Shown here piece by piece: positions 26,132 to 38,300 of a stretch of 64,000 bases of DNA; positions within the stretch are counted from its first letter, which is position 1, and every line of letters begins with the position of its first letter. Location: positions 17,034,379 through 17,098,378 of the forward strand of contig CM044880.1 in NCBI GenBank assembly GCA_024500155.1. Direction: 5' to 3'. This DNA comes from Chenopodium formosanum. Its lineage: Eukaryota; Streptophyta; Magnoliopsida; Caryophyllales; Amaranthaceae. Below the pieces are notes generated by a model, which was not told the origin of the DNA, searched no databases, and worked only from the letters and a program-made list of their open reading frames with translations. The translations under genes and the position numbers were made by a program.

Positions 26132-26132
<1 letters not shown>
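22995..26132. mobile_element. Long-TIR DNA element, non-autonomous, inside a microsatellite
   Basis: The left end GAAAAATTGACAAGAATAAT and about 90 following bases reappear inverted at about 26052-26132. Key shared words are GGATTATTTTTTAATAATCC-like and AATTTGCTTCTAATGG. The rest is a GC-rich proline-codon-like stretch (23330-23740) and an AT-rich part, with no transposase. An LTR-like segment (23733-25788) splits it, so the original was about 1.1 kb. The ends resemble those of the element at 26889-55321. Superfamily uncertain; Mutator-like is possible. Confidence 0.7.
23733..25788 (-). mobile_element. Probable solo LTR inside the TIR element
   Basis: About 2.06 kb. Read on minus it starts TGTAGACACCC, a common plant gypsy LTR start. 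The flanks GGGTA (23728-23732) and AGGTA (25789-25793) match at 4 of 5 positions. The other end would be CGTAGG instead of TGTAGG, a one-base change, so this boundary is tentative. A segment with GCCGCCAACAAGTTTTT and GTAAACCGTTCACG is shared with 63370-63420. It holds no ORF of note. Confidence 0.5.
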
Positions 26133-26220
<88 letters not shown>

Positions 26221-26221
26221 A
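26133..26221. repeat. CA then TA microsatellite
   Basis: About 35 CA units followed by about 9 TA units, abutting the right end of the TIR element. Confidence 0.9.
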
Positions 26222-26888
26222 TACTCGGTATATAATAATTAAATAGGTAGTTTTTTCTTGTGTAGTTGGGTGTTATCAGGAAAAATAATAGTGGAAGTTA
26301 AAAGAGGTGGAAGTTGTTTGGATGCAAAAAAAAAAAAAAAAAAAAACAAAAAAAAAAGGAGAATGTATGAGAATTAAGAGTTGGGGTTTTGAAGGATTGT
26401 GGTGAAATGTTACAAAATTAACTCTTAAATTATATACTTCCTCCGTTCTTTTTTGCTTGACCCGCTTTGACTTTTACACTATTCACCACCTCTCCTTTGA
26501 CCGTCTTTTGTGAATGATATGTAAGGAAAAATATATTCATATGATATATTTTTTAATTCGTCTGAATAAGTACTAATGTAATATACAACTTTTATAATTT
26601 TTACTTATGAAGAATTAAAGTTATTGATTGCTAAAGTTTTGCATTAGCAAGCGTGATAAAAGAAACAGGTCAAGTAAAAAAGAACAGAGGAAGTATTAGA
26701 TTTGGTTAAAGTCAAATCCAAGTTAAAAGTTTTTTGATTCATGCTCTTCTATTATTTGTAGAAGGCTGAAATTTTTTGAATGTTTAAGCATCTAGCCATT
26801 TTTCTTTCGCTTATTTATTACATGCAACATTTCAATAATATTTACTATTTACGTACTAAATTTAAATTAGATTTTATGATTTATACTT
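26222..26888. other. AT-rich spacer with a decayed Stowaway-like end
   Basis: Contains poly-A (about 26325-26356). The word CTTCCTCCGTTCTTTTTTGC (26438) and its inverted partner AAAAAAGAACAGAGGAAGTA (about 26675) mark a Stowaway-type MITE of about 255 bp. No gene. Confidence 0.55.
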
Positions 26889-27163
26889 AGGTTAAATACA
26901 TTTTAATAATCTCATATATTGCTAATTTACTTCTACTAATCCTAATTAAGGTTTATTTTTTAATAATCATAACTATACCATGACTTTGCATCCAATAGTC
27001 CCAACCGATCAACACCAAGTCAACGACTTATTATAATAGTTGTAAGCTTGTAACATATAACCAATACACATGCCAATACACATGTCAGCATGTGATGATT
27101 GGTCTAAAAAAACATAATTGCCACCACCCCTTGCCTTATGCCGCAGCAAAATGCCAAGGCCAA

Positions 27164-27466
27164 TGTTATGGCAGAATTATAGAGTAATAATAGGCAAAAA
27201 GTTGTTATAAAAGTTGTTATAATTATTTTGTTCTGTTATTAGTGGAGGAGTTAGTTAACACAAGTTGTTAGTGGAGAATTAGTTGGCTAGTGGAGTACAC
27301 GTAATTTCCCACTAGGCTATAAATACTGTAATAAAAGTTAGTTGAAAACAGAATACAAAAATATCAATTTTTTCCCTATTTCTTTTCTCTCTCTTTATCT
27401 CTCTTCTTTCTCTCTCTAGACCTAGAAATCCGCCATTGGAGAAGCTTCGAGCTTACTCCTTTAACA
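27164..27466 (+). repeat. 5' LTR of the chromovirus-type element
   Basis: 303 bp, TGTTATGGCAG...CTCCTTTAACA. A TATA-like motif (GGCTATAAATACTG, about 27314) lies upstream of a CT-rich leader. Confidence 0.9.
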
Positions 27467-27480
27467 TTAGTATTAGAGCA
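27467..27480 (+). promoter_or_regulatory. Primer binding site of the chromovirus-type element
   Basis: TTAGTATTAGAGCA directly after the LTR resembles the initiator-Met pattern TTGGTATCAGAGC with two substitutions. Confidence 0.6.
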
Positions 27481-27546
27481 ATTCTTGCTGATTTCGTCCA
27501 GTAAGAGATTTTGGCGCCTCCGCCTATTACTAGAAGAGTGGCAGCC

Positions 27547-28275
27547 ATGGAAGCTCAGCTCAAAACCTTGGAACAACAATTAGGCGATCAAAATTCCAAA
27601 ATCGAGGAGATCTTGAAGCTGATGCAGGCGTTGCAAGCTGAGAAGGTCTCGATTCCTTCAAGTTCTGAGCCTTCTTCTCCTACCTCGTCTAATAGTAGCT
27701 TGAGCAGGTCCAATCCAACCAGGACCTTAGGTATGAACCCTAAACTTGAGTTTCTGAAGTTTAATGGATTGAATCCTCGAATTTGGGTGAAGAAATGTTG
27801 CAAGTATTTCACGCTTTGTAAAATTGCCGATGATAAAAAAGTTGATTTAGCTTCCTTGAATATGATTGATAAGGCTGAGAATTGGGTCATGAATTACTTG
27901 TCTATTAGGAGATCTGTAGTTGTTGACTGGAATGATTTTGTAGTTGATTTGTATGCTCGTTTTAGAGATGATTCTGCTTTGGATAAGGTTGAGCAATTTA
28001 ATCGATTGCAACAAGTTGTATCTATTGAAGGTTATATAGATGAATTTGAGAAGTTAAGATCAGTCTTGTTGATGAACAATCATATATTGCCTGATTCTTA
28101 TTTTCTTGAGAGTTTTGTGGGGGACTAAGACCTGCTGTTAAACCATTTGTTAAGGCTTTTAAACCCTTGACAATTGCTCAAGCTGTGGAATATGCTAGGT
28201 TGCAAGAGTAGTCATTGAGTTAATCTTCTTTTGTCAGCTACAAAAACAATAAACCATATGCCTATTCTTCAAAAA
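27547..28275 (+). pseudogene. Chromovirus-type gag, N-terminal part
   Basis: The ATG at 27547 opens MEAQLKTLEQQLGDQNSKIE, a coiled-coil N-terminus. A Ser-rich linker follows, then a retrotransposon gag domain (PRIWVKKCCKYF; AENWVMNYLS; LYARFRDDSA; FNRLQQVVSIEGYIDEFEKL). The frame closes at 28126-28128, while a neighbouring frame continues (about 28130-28210), so one base was probably lost. The rest of gag lies beyond the LINE insertion. Confidence 0.85.
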
Positions 28276-28320
28276 CACAAGCCTCAAACACTTTTTTTTT
28301 TAATAAGAAAAATACAAAAG

Positions 28321-31300
28321 TTAGGTAAGTCTTCTCTCAAGACTGTGCTCTAACTTATTTAAAGAAATAAAATAAGAAAACTTAGCATCTACATAAGGGT
28401 CAATGTTTACATAGCCTGTAATTTGATGGCCAATAGTTGCAACATAATCTACTGCATGATTAGTTTCTCGATACACATGGAAAGAAGAAACAACCTCAAA
28501 GTGAGCCAACAATTTCTTGATGTCATTCATTAGAAATTGTATTTTCCAAGGACAACATGCTTTATCCTGCAAAATATTTATAATTAAAAGGCTATCTCCT
28601 TCAATAAAAAGTTGTCGTATATTATGTTCAATAGCTAAGAGAAGACTATTACGGAGAACTGTAGCTTCTGCAATAATAGGAGTCGAGGTACCAAGATTAT
28701 AAGAACGACTAACTACATTATTTCCTGTATAATCTCTAATAAAAACTCCGGCTGACCCAAAGTTATTACGAACAGAACCATCAAAATTAATTTTGAAAAC
28801 ACCAGGGGTAGGAGAGGACCAAGCTACTTGGATGGTTTTATGGTAAAGAAGAGAATGGATCTGGAGCAATGTTATTAAAAGAATCAATATGAGAACGAAT
28901 ATTCCATTCTGTAAATATTTTAAAAGCTCTAAAATAAATAATCATAATAGTAGAGGGGGTACGATTAAAAATAAGAGCATTACAACCCTTCCATATACTC
29001 CATAAAGAAACAATAATTTTTTTTACAGGAAGGTTAACATTATGACGAATGTCTCGAAAAAGAGTAAGGAGATTCGGGGTAATAACATGAGCTCCCAACC
29101 AATGACTAACGATATCTGCATCCCAATACTGTCTAATAAATGGACAATTAAGAAACAGATGATCCTGTGTTTCAGCATGTGAATTACAGAAGGGGCAAAT
29201 ATGAGGGACATTAATTTTACGATAAATCAAATTATTTCTAGTTGGAAGAGCATTAAGTAGTAGTTGCCAAATAAATATCTTTAGTTTTGGAGCAATATCT
29301 AGTTTCCAAATCCAAGAAATCTCCCATTTTGCAGGAGAATTAAAATTATGAGCTAACCAGGTTGCTGACTTAACCGTAAATTCTCCATTACCAGACAAAC
29401 CCCAACAAGGTTCATCAAAAATATCATTAACTGGAAAAGGAATACCTTTAATGGTTTGAACTATGTGAGGAGGTACCATTAAAGAAAAAGCAGCAATATC
29501 CCAAGAATGATCTTGATTAATAAATTGATCAACCGTAAGGTCTAGATTTTGAATATCAGAAATATTTAAATCTAATAAAGTAATTAAATTTGTAGAAGAA
29601 CACCAATTATCTAGCCAAAAAAGAATATTTGAACCTGATCCAACTTTCCATCTCAGCCCCTTAAGAAGAAGAGGGCGAATTTGTAAGATTTTCCTCCAAA
29701 TCTAGGAGTCCTTAGCATGGGGTTTACATTCAAAAAAAGAGCTATGTTTTAAATATTTAGCCCGAATAGTACAAACCCATAAATTATTATGATCTGTGAT
29801 TAATTTCCAACCTAATTTAGCAAGGAGAGCAGAGTTGATTGCTTCCTTTTTCCTTAAACCTAATCCTCCTTGACTTTTGGGTTGACAATTTTGTCCCAAG
29901 AAATCATGGGGAGGCCATTCTTATTCAGAGATTGTTTCCAAAAAAAAATTACGGTTAATTTGATCCAAAGAGTTAGTGATTGTTTTAGGAAGACGCGCAG
30001 TAGTCATAGAATAAGAAGGAAGAGCTTCCAAATGACTTTGAATTAACACAGGTTTACCTGCCTTATAAACTGAGTTGACAGACCAGTTATTCAATTTGTT
30101 TTCTGCTTTTGCTAAAAGGTGATGAAAATTTTGTTTAGTAAAAGTCGAGGAGTTGAAAAGGACCCCTAAATAACGGCCAAGGAATGATTTAGGAGTCATA
30201 TTGAAATAACTTGCTAAATTAACTTTTCTAGGATTATTCACTAGTTTTGAAAAGACTATAGAGGACTTATGGAAATTGATCAATTGCCCGGACATTGAAG
30301 AAAATTCATTAAGGATATCCCTAAGATTAGCACATGCTCTAGATTTGTCCTGACAAAATAATAAACTATCGTCTGCAAACTAGTAAACAAGGGATGACCG
30401 GAGCCGATGGGGTAACTTTGAGACCAATGCCAGATGATTTATCTAATGATTGATGAAGTAATTTTTGAGCAATAACTTCCATACAAATAACAAAGAGAAC
30501 CGGGGATAAAGGATCCCCCTGACGTAGACCTCGAGTGGGAGTGATTAATTATGTAGAGTTTTTATTTACAGAAATCGAGTAAGAACCTGTAGTACCACAA
30601 GATGTAATCCATGTAATAAAAGTTTCATTAAATCTAAAAGCTTTTAAAGTGGCCCACAGGAAATCCCATTCAACCCGATCATAGGCTTTTTCCATATCTA
30701 ACTTTAAGGCTAACCATACTAACTTATTTTTGGATTTATTAAACATATTTAAAATTTCTTGGACTAACAAAACGTTATCTTGGATTGCTCTTTCCGGGGC
30801 AAAAGCATTTTGATAAGGTCCTATAACTTTCTTTAAGAATGACTTAATTTTATTTACTAGGAGTTTAGCTATTGCCTTATAAATTGTCTTAATAATATAG
30901 CATTATGAAAAAAACCTTTTATTGCTTTACAAATATCCATTCCAATAATAGGCCAATAATATTGGAAAAATTTAGGGCCAAAATCATTCGAACCTGGAGC
31001 TTTAAACGGAGACATATCAAAGAAGACTTGTTTGATTTCTTCATCTGAAAATGGTTGTGTCAAGGTTAAATTGTCTTCACTAGTAATACATGGTTGTATC
31101 CAATGAATGGAAATATTACGAGAGCAAGTATGATCTGACTTGAATCTATTTGAAAATTCCTTAAAAAATAAACGAGAAATATCTGCTGGGTTCTCAACCC
31201 ATTGATCAACTTCATTACATAACCTGAAGATTTGTGTTTTTCTTTTTCTTATTTTCATTGTTTCATGAAAAAATCTTGTATTTCGATCACCTTGTGTTAA

Positions 31301-32360
31301 CCAATATTTCTTGGCATATTTACCCCAGTATTTTTGGCCAAAAAGGAGTAGTTTTTCACGTTGTTTAATTAGATGATTTAGATGTTGTTCAATATGATGA
31401 TTTTCGAGAAATTATTGAAGTTGTAGTTCCACATTTTGTAATTTTTCTTGGTTAATAGTCAATTTATTTTGAATGTTCCCAAACTTATGGAAATTCCAAT
31501 GCTTTAATTCAATTTTTAGCCGTGATAATTTCTGCATGATACAGTAAAAGCGAGGTCCTGAATATTTGCGTTTCCAATTCTTTATAGTCAAATTCTTAGC
31601 CTCAGGGTCCAATGTCCAAGCATTTTGGAAAACAAAAGGAAGATAGATAATGTGTACTAGAATTGTCCACATTTAGGCAAATAGGGCTATGATCTGAGCA
31701 AGAGAAATATTCGTAGGATAAAGTTGCAAACAGGTAACTTTGTAACCACGAAGTACTTACTAAACATCTATCTAACCGTTCATAAACAATATGATTATTT
31801 ATTTGTTTTTTCCATGAGAAGGTGTTCCCTCAGGAGGGATATCTATTATGTAAGTGAGCAAAACGTTGTAATTTCAAACATCGATTTAAGGTAGGAAAAG
31901 TACCTCCTCTTTTATCAGCCAAACATAATAATTCATTAAAATCTCCAATAATACACCAAGGGAAAGAACAATAATTACGAATTAATGAGCTAAAACTGTT
32001 CCAAAATTCCAACTTTTCCCCCTCTTGAGCAGGGGCATAAAGACCAAAAAGAGAAAAGCATGCATTAGTCTTTTTATCTGTCACAAACAAATGTGCAATC
32101 CTGTGTTGAAGAGATACAATTTGAACATCGATGAGAGATTGATTCCAACATATCCACATACCTCCGCAATGGCCAATAGGATCTACAATTTTGACGTTTT
32201 CATAGCCTAAAGTTCTAGACAATCGATTGCTAGTAGAAGGTGAGACCATTGATTCAATTACAAATAAAATGTCGAGATTTATTTTTTTCCGCAAATAAAT
32301 CAATTCACTGATGGCTTGGGATCTTTTAGCGCCTCTTATATTCCAACTTATAATTTTCAT
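28321..32360 (-). pseudogene. LINE ORF2: endonuclease, reverse transcriptase, zinc region, RNase H
   Basis: ORF2 starts MKIISWNIRGAKRSQAI at 32360 (APE endonuclease; IIGDFNELL near 31940). RT blocks follow: LTQPFSDEEIKQVFFDMSPFK (near 31060-31000) and LKLDMEKAYDRVEWDFLW (near 30690). The RT tail includes NCQPKSQGGLGLRKKEAIN. The zf-RVT region (CPFCNSHAETQDHLFLNCPF) is near 29200-29140. An RNase H domain ends it (FKINFDGSVRNN; FIEGDSLLIINIL; about 28800-28400). At least eight stops or frameshifts break it. An RNase H at the C-terminus is usual for this plant L1 group. Confidence 0.9.
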
Positions 32361-33117
32361 AGTATCAATTTTGTAAAAGAAGGCCATACATACAGACCAA
32401 TTATTCTGGAAAAATTAATAGTACAGTAGCTTGTATGCAACATAATTCTTGTCGGAATAATAATAGGACAATAATTGAACATCAAACTTAGAAAGATTTT
32501 CAGGGACAAAAATTGTCCGAGCAAGCATCGAACGATGCGGGCAAGGCATATTGCCATTCCCAATTGAGTTGGACTAGCATAATTCTCACTTTTTGTGATG
32601 ACATTAGTAGTATAAATATATATGTGACAATTGTATAACATTAATACACAATTCATATGAAAGGTAAAAGAATGCAAAAATAGCACTATATTAAGATTAC
32701 TAAATACAATCATAAGGTTTGACATCTTAAAAAAAAAAAAAAGCTGACCAAAGAGAACTTAGTATGCAATAAGGTGCAAGAAACATGTAAATTTATCATA
32801 AAAAAAGAGATCAAAGAAAAAGCACCACCATAAAGTAATATGTCATATTTATAAACCATTGCCAATATGTACAAGAAATACACAAAAAGCTACCTATTTC
32901 ATAAGATAGCAATTGAGTCCAGTTTATGGAATTCCCTAAAAGAAACATAAGTACATATACTAGAAAGGGACCATAAACAACAAAAACAATTCCCTGCTAG
33001 CAAAAGTTACAGCAAAAGAAAATACCCAGATAAGCCCATAGCCTTATTAAAAGTACTATATACAAATGGCACATTGGGATAAGGTATTTAACAAAAAAGA
33101 GTAGCAACCAAGGTCAT

Positions 33118-34620
33118 TCAAACACGTTTTCTTTTAGAGGCAGCAGAATCCTCTATATCATCAGTCCTCCTATGCTTCATTGATTCTGTGGGAGAGGTAA
33201 TACCCAGATTTTCCATAAAAAGTTGATCATCTTCAGAAATCTTCCCTGAGACTTCAGGTAAGTTGGATTCATACTCCATTATTGGAGGAGTAGTAAAACC
33301 TAAAAGAAGATCATCATCCAAATCTAGAAAGCTAGAGCCTTAATCATCTTGTTTGCTTTGAAAGTCATCTATAGGACTTTTTTGATGAGGTTTAGGAGGA
33401 AGAGATAGATTCCCTCCTAGTATATCTCCAATAGACTCATTTTCATAAAGGATAGCATAAGGGTTATTATCAGCCAAAGAAGTAGGATTGACAATTGGGC
33501 TAGGAGGTTTACCTGTAGTAGGTTAATTACGAGGAACAATGATGTTTGGCTGAGAATGATACTTCTTATCAGGAGGTGCAGTAGATGGATTTTTAAAGCG
33601 CCTTTTAGGCGTAACCTTGATCCATTTACCACAATCATCATGTGGCAAAGGATTTTGCGATGACTCTGCAACAGGGGAGTTGAGGCTACTAGAGTGAAGA
33701 CGCTCAACAATAAGATGAAGGTCAGATTGAATACGACGTGGGCAAGTAGCAAGAGAATGAGTAGAAGAACCACATAGTGGACAGACTTCATTCATACCTT
33801 CATAGTTAATATGAATTTCAATAGATTTCCCTGGCACGAAAATCAACAAAGAGCCTGGAAGAGGTCTTTTAGTAGAAATGTTGACACAAGCACGAGCAAA
33901 ATGTACTTTGGTTTGGGAGAGAGTAAAATCATCTAACTTGATGAGATTACCAACAGGCTTCAAGATAGTATTTAAGCAATCAAAAGACCAGAATTCAAGA
34001 GGAAGCAGATAGATACGAACCCATTGATCAATGGTGTCAATATCAGTAGTGTAAGGACGGAAGCCTCGAACCCAAGGGTTGAGAACAAAATTGAGACCTT
34101 GCACAAACCAAGGCCTCCTGTTCCAAACATCCTCCTTATCCGGAGCATTATAAAATTTTATAAGAAACCAGTCACGACCCATTTCTGCCATAGAGAACTC
34201 ACCTTTTAAAAAAGACCAATCTTTCTTCAGCTTCGAAATGATAACACGGAGGGGAATAGAATCACCAAAAGGCTTTCCCACCAGACAACGCTCTTCTAAT
34301 AATTGAAGCATATGAGGGTCAGGAGCTTGAAGAGAAGATTGCAAATTAACTACAGGAGGGGATTTTCTAATGGGAGACAAAAGTTTATCGTTGACAATTG
34401 GATCATTAGTTGCAGAATGGGTAATGGTAGCATTATCCTTACATTGAAATTCCATAGAGGAGGATGAAGGGATAGAGGTACAGGGGTTATTTCCAACATC
34501 ATTACCAGGGACAAGAAGAATTCCACTCTCTTGTAAATTGGAGCCAATAGGGTGACTAAAAGACGAAAATCTCGTGACTTGATCGGCATAGGTGGATTGA
34601 GAGCTAGGGATTGATGACAT
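33118..34620 (-). pseudogene. LINE ORF1: DUF4283 and zinc-knuckle RNA-binding protein
   Basis: From MSSIPSSQSTYADQ (34620) one frame runs to KRKRV and a stop at 33118, interrupted by only two TAA codons (about 33523 and 33340). A DUF4283-type domain covers about residues 100-210 (KKDWSFLKGEFSMAEMG; RRPWFVQGLNFVLNPW). A CCHC knuckle CPLCGSSTHSLATC follows near 33790-33750. The basic end KRKRV could be a nuclear signal. An upstream in-frame Met at 34680 is possible, but MSSIP looks like the better start. Confidence 0.85.
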
Positions 34621-34680
34621 TAAGTAATTGAAAATTGAGTAAGAAAAAAGGCCAGAAGAAGATGATACGAACACACACAT

Positions 34681-35240
34681 ATCTAAGATATATATATATT
34701 ACTCAAAAAAGAAATATCATAAACTGAGGAAATATTGAAGACACGAGTCAACAAAATAATTACTGTATACATGCAACTAGATTTGCAATTGACACTGATC
34801 AAATTATATGAATCCTGCCTTAAAATAATCTGATTGCTTGACACATAGCTTATTAATAGGCGGTAATTAATGATCAAAGAGGTAATTAAAAACCAAAATA
34901 AAATTAGAAGATGGTAGAGATAACTTATCTGGAAATCAACGAAGATGTGTCGGTGGGATTGAGAATGAAGGTGCCATCTGTGAGTTTTGAGAACTCCGAT
35001 CCTTTCTGTAGGAATTGAAGGGATCCAAGTTGATGAAGGGGAAATGAAAAAAAAATTAGGCAAATTAATTTGAGGAATTGAAGTATGGAAAATTAGAATT
35101 GTCGGTGGAGAAGAATGGATGAATATATTAGGGGGGGCCTTTGTGACTTGAGAACCTCTCTCTCTTACTTTCTCTCTCTAGAGATTTCCTTAAGTGATGG
35201 TTTACTTGTGGCATTAGACTCCATATATGAATATATGATG
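34681..35240 (-). other. 5' UTR of the LINE
   Basis: Sequence upstream of ORF1 to the target duplication. It includes a CT-rich leader as read on plus (GAGAACCTCTCTCTCTTAC). No ORF of note. Confidence 0.5.
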
Positions 35241-35255
35241 ACAAGCCTCAAAAAC

Positions 35256-35877
35256 TTTACCCTTAAACACAATTAACCCAAACACATTACCTCCCCTTTT
35301 ACCTACACCTGAACCAAAATCTACCTTACCTGCTTTAACTCAGACACCTCATAATAACAGGAATTACAGGCATATTCCAGCTGATGTCAGACAGGAAAAG
35401 ATAGCTAAGGGTTTATGCTATTATTGTGACCAACCATACTCTAGGGAACATCAGTGTCAATTTAAGAAACCACAGTTGTTTACAGTATAAATTCCTGGTT
35501 CTCAGGAATCTGATGATGAAACTGAGGAGTTGGAGGTGGTTGATGAGTCTGTTCCTGAACCTAGGATCACTATGAATGCCCTTGCTGGAAACCATTCTTT
35601 TCATACTATGAGGGTTCAGGGTAGGATCAATGGAAAAGACTTGCATATTCTAATTGACTCAGGCAGTAAACATAATTTTGTTGATGTAAATGTGGCACAA
35701 AAATTAGGGTGTACATTGGACAAAATACCTTTTCAGACAATCTCAGTGGCTGATGGGAATCATATTCCATGTCAGCTAGGGTGTAAGGGGTTTACTTGGG
35801 AAATGCAAGGACATACTTTTGATACAGATGTTCTGTTGATACCCTTAGGGAGTTGTGATATGGTGTTGGGCATTTAA
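35256..35877 (+). pseudogene. Chromovirus-type gag zinc knuckle and aspartic protease
   Basis: Zinc knuckle CYYCDQPYSREHQC near 35415-35455, then a stop, then the protease frame 35530-35877. The protease has active-site block LIDSGSKHNFVDVNVAQKLG and flap/end blocks ISVADGNHIPCQ and LIPLGSCDMVLGI. The frame ends at 35877 with TAA, where related elements have the W of GIQW/GMDWL. A solo LTR interrupts about 110 bp further on. Confidence 0.85.
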
Positions 35878-35988
35878 TGGTTAAGACTTTTAGGTCCAAA
35901 TCAATGGGACTTTTTAAAGTTGAGGATGGAATTTATTCTGCATGGAAAGCATTTTGTTCTCAAAGGTCTACCTCCTAAAAAGCTATCT

Positions 35989-37270
35989 TGAAAGGAATGG
36001 TGTCATTCGAACAAGTGTACTATTCCGTTAGTGGGTTCAGAATTATTAGAAAGCTAATATATTCAGTAAGGTTAAGTGATCGGAATGCCTGGGTGGAGGC
36101 TGCTTCCGATCAGTAATATTAATGCATAATTAATATTACAGCTTAATCTTGACTGAACCCTTCTGGTCACACCCAAGCAACTAACGAACCGAAGCGACGA
36201 ATTAATTATGAATTAATTAATAAGTCAACCGAGTAATTAATATTTGGACGTCGGGAATTCGAGCTTAGAGCGTTGAAATCAAACGTCAGAAGTCGAGTCG
36301 AAAAATAATAAAAGACGAGACATGAAAATAATAATAAATTAACAAAGACCAAAATACCCCTAGCATCGGAATACCCCGAGCAAATCGAGTGCTAGGGGCA
36401 TTTGACCTAGTATGGTGGCTAGCATGCGCACCAAGCCGAGCCTAGGTTGGTTGGTGCGTGCTAGCACACCCAGGCTAGCATCGCAAGACTAGGCACTGCC
36501 TAGTGCGTGCTAGCAGTGCTAGGCGCTGCCTTGTGCGCGCATAGGCTAGCAGCCATGCCGCAACAAGCCGCAGCAGCATGGTTGGGCCATTGCGTGCTAG
36601 CCAGCGCTGCTGGGCAGCCACGGCAAGGCAGCCCACCTTGGGTTCCTTCATACCCAAGGGTAGGTGCCACGTGGCGCAAAGGGAGAGGAGTGTGAGGTGA
36701 TATGTTGGCCGGTGTTGGGAGAAGGAGTGGGGAGCAAGTTTGGTCCCCCCCTCCTCCAAATGGTCCTCATCTAACCTCTCACATGAGCTTGCCACTTGTT
36801 GATTTATTACTAGTTTGATTATTAATTTTATTTTAGCTTTAAAATAAATTGGGAAAATCAAATTCTCCCACATTGATGGGAGAGCTTTTCATTCTCTAGA
36901 TTTTCCCTATAAATACCCAAGTTGGGGTATAGGGAAAATAACTTAAGTGAGAGTTGGAAAAGGCATCACCATTGTGAAAACCTTTAAACTCATTAATCAC
37001 TCGGGTTTTGGTCGGGCCTTGCTAACCCCAAGGAATTGGACCGTTTTTGGTGGTCGAGTTGTGGGTGGACTATCGTTGGAGGCCGTCGTAATTTCGAGTC
37101 TTGCTTTCGAAGTAAAAGCCCCTTCCGTTTGGGCGAAGCACGCTCCAAAGGTAATTATCTTATCTTAATCTTGTGATTAATTTATTTATGTTTATGGTTT
37201 AATTTATTGCAAGTGCGGTCTTGGTTTTGGGTTTGTTTTCGTGGTGAGTCGGACTCACCAAACCCTAACA
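35989..37270 (+). mobile_element. Solo LTR of the LARD-like family
   Basis: 1282 bp, TGAAAGGAATGG...CCAAACCCTAACA, with a perfect duplication TATCT on both sides (35984-35988, 37271-37275). It aligns with the LTRs at 557-1741 and 9035-10499 in the opposite orientation. The ends align well (the first 200 bp are about 93% alike by eye); the middle is diverged and GC-rich (36420-36680, many GCTAGC words). A TATA box CCTATAAATACCC lies near 36907. No interior or second LTR, so it arose by LTR-LTR recombination. Confidence 0.9.
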
Positions 37271-38170
37271 TATCTGTCATAGAAGGTAATCCATGTATGA
37301 AGATTTTGGATTCTACAGCTCAGTTATGTTTCTTACACGTCACTGAGGCTACTGGGCCAGTTATGCAGTTGGAACAGGATAATCATGATGTTTTGTCTTG
37401 TTCAGAGTTTTTATCTCTTAGGCAGCAGTATGGGATGGTCTTTGAGGAACCCACTGCTTTGCCTCCAGAGAGGGGTGTTTTTTACCACTCAATTCCTTTA
37501 ATGCCTGGTAGTACACATGTGAATATAAGGCCTTACAAGTATCCTTTGAAGCAAAGAGAGATCATTGAATAGCTTGTTCAAGAGATGTTGGATAGGGGTA
37601 TCATTCAAAATAGTTCAAGCCCATTTGCATCACCTGTGGTGTTTGTGGGGAAGAAATATGGAACATGGAGATTGTGTGTTGACTATAGGGATTTATATAA
37701 TAAGACTGTCAAGAACAAATTCCCTATACCTGTAATGGATGAGCTTATTGAGGAATTGTCTGGAGCTGCAGTTTTTAGTAAACTGGATTTGAGGGCTGGT
37801 TATCATCAAATGAGAGTCAATGCTGATGATGTGTATAAGACAACTTTCAAGACTCATACAGGGCATTTTGAAATTTTAGTTATGCCTTTTGGCTTAACTA
37901 ATGCCCCTGCTTCTTTTCAAGGTTGGATGAACCATGTGTTTAGGCCATTACTAAGGAAGTGTGTGTTGGTGTTTTTTTTATGACATCTTAGTGTATAGAA
38001 GATCCTTATAGGAATATTGGAAACATTTGGATAAAGTTTTTGAGCTTATGAAAGAGCATTGCATGTTTGCTAAGGAGAGCAAATGTATTTTTGCAACCTC
38101 TAAAGTAGAGTATTTGGGTCATTTCATTACGCCAAAAGGAGTTGAAACTGATCCAAAGAAAGTGTCTGCT
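37271..38170 (+). pseudogene. Chromovirus-type reverse transcriptase
   Basis: Blocks: [77 protein letters not shown]. The YDD-box region (37965-38000) has a homopolymer frameshift and reads FYDILVY in the repaired frame, so the usual first catalytic aspartate is replaced by tyrosine. The frame continues (FELMKEHCMFAKESKC; VEYLGHFITPKG) to 38170, where a CACTA element enters. Confidence 0.9.
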
Positions 38171-38300
38171 CACTATAAGAAAATAACCTTTTCGTATCAA
38201 TTATTTTAACCTTTAGTATCGATTGTAATTGCAACAAAAGCTTTCCCAATGAATGGTCATTCGATACAATATCCCCCGTTGCCTTAGCCTTTAATAGTGG

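Larger units (their letters stand above)
28292..35240 (-). mobile_element. Full-length L1-type LINE with RNase H, inserted in gag
   Basis: It is flanked by ACAAGCCTCAAACAC (28277-28291) and ACAAGCCTCAAAAAC (35241-35255), a 15 bp duplication with one mismatch. A T run at 28292-28301 is the poly(A) tail on minus. ORF1 and ORF2 are both present in order, so the copy is 6.95 kb and close to full length. The gag frame of the host element resumes after 35255. Confidence 0.9.

Noticed and set aside
35984..37275. Solo LTR as one end of a full element with the LTR at 9035
   Set aside because: Opposite orientation, perfect own target duplication and different flanks show two separate insertions.
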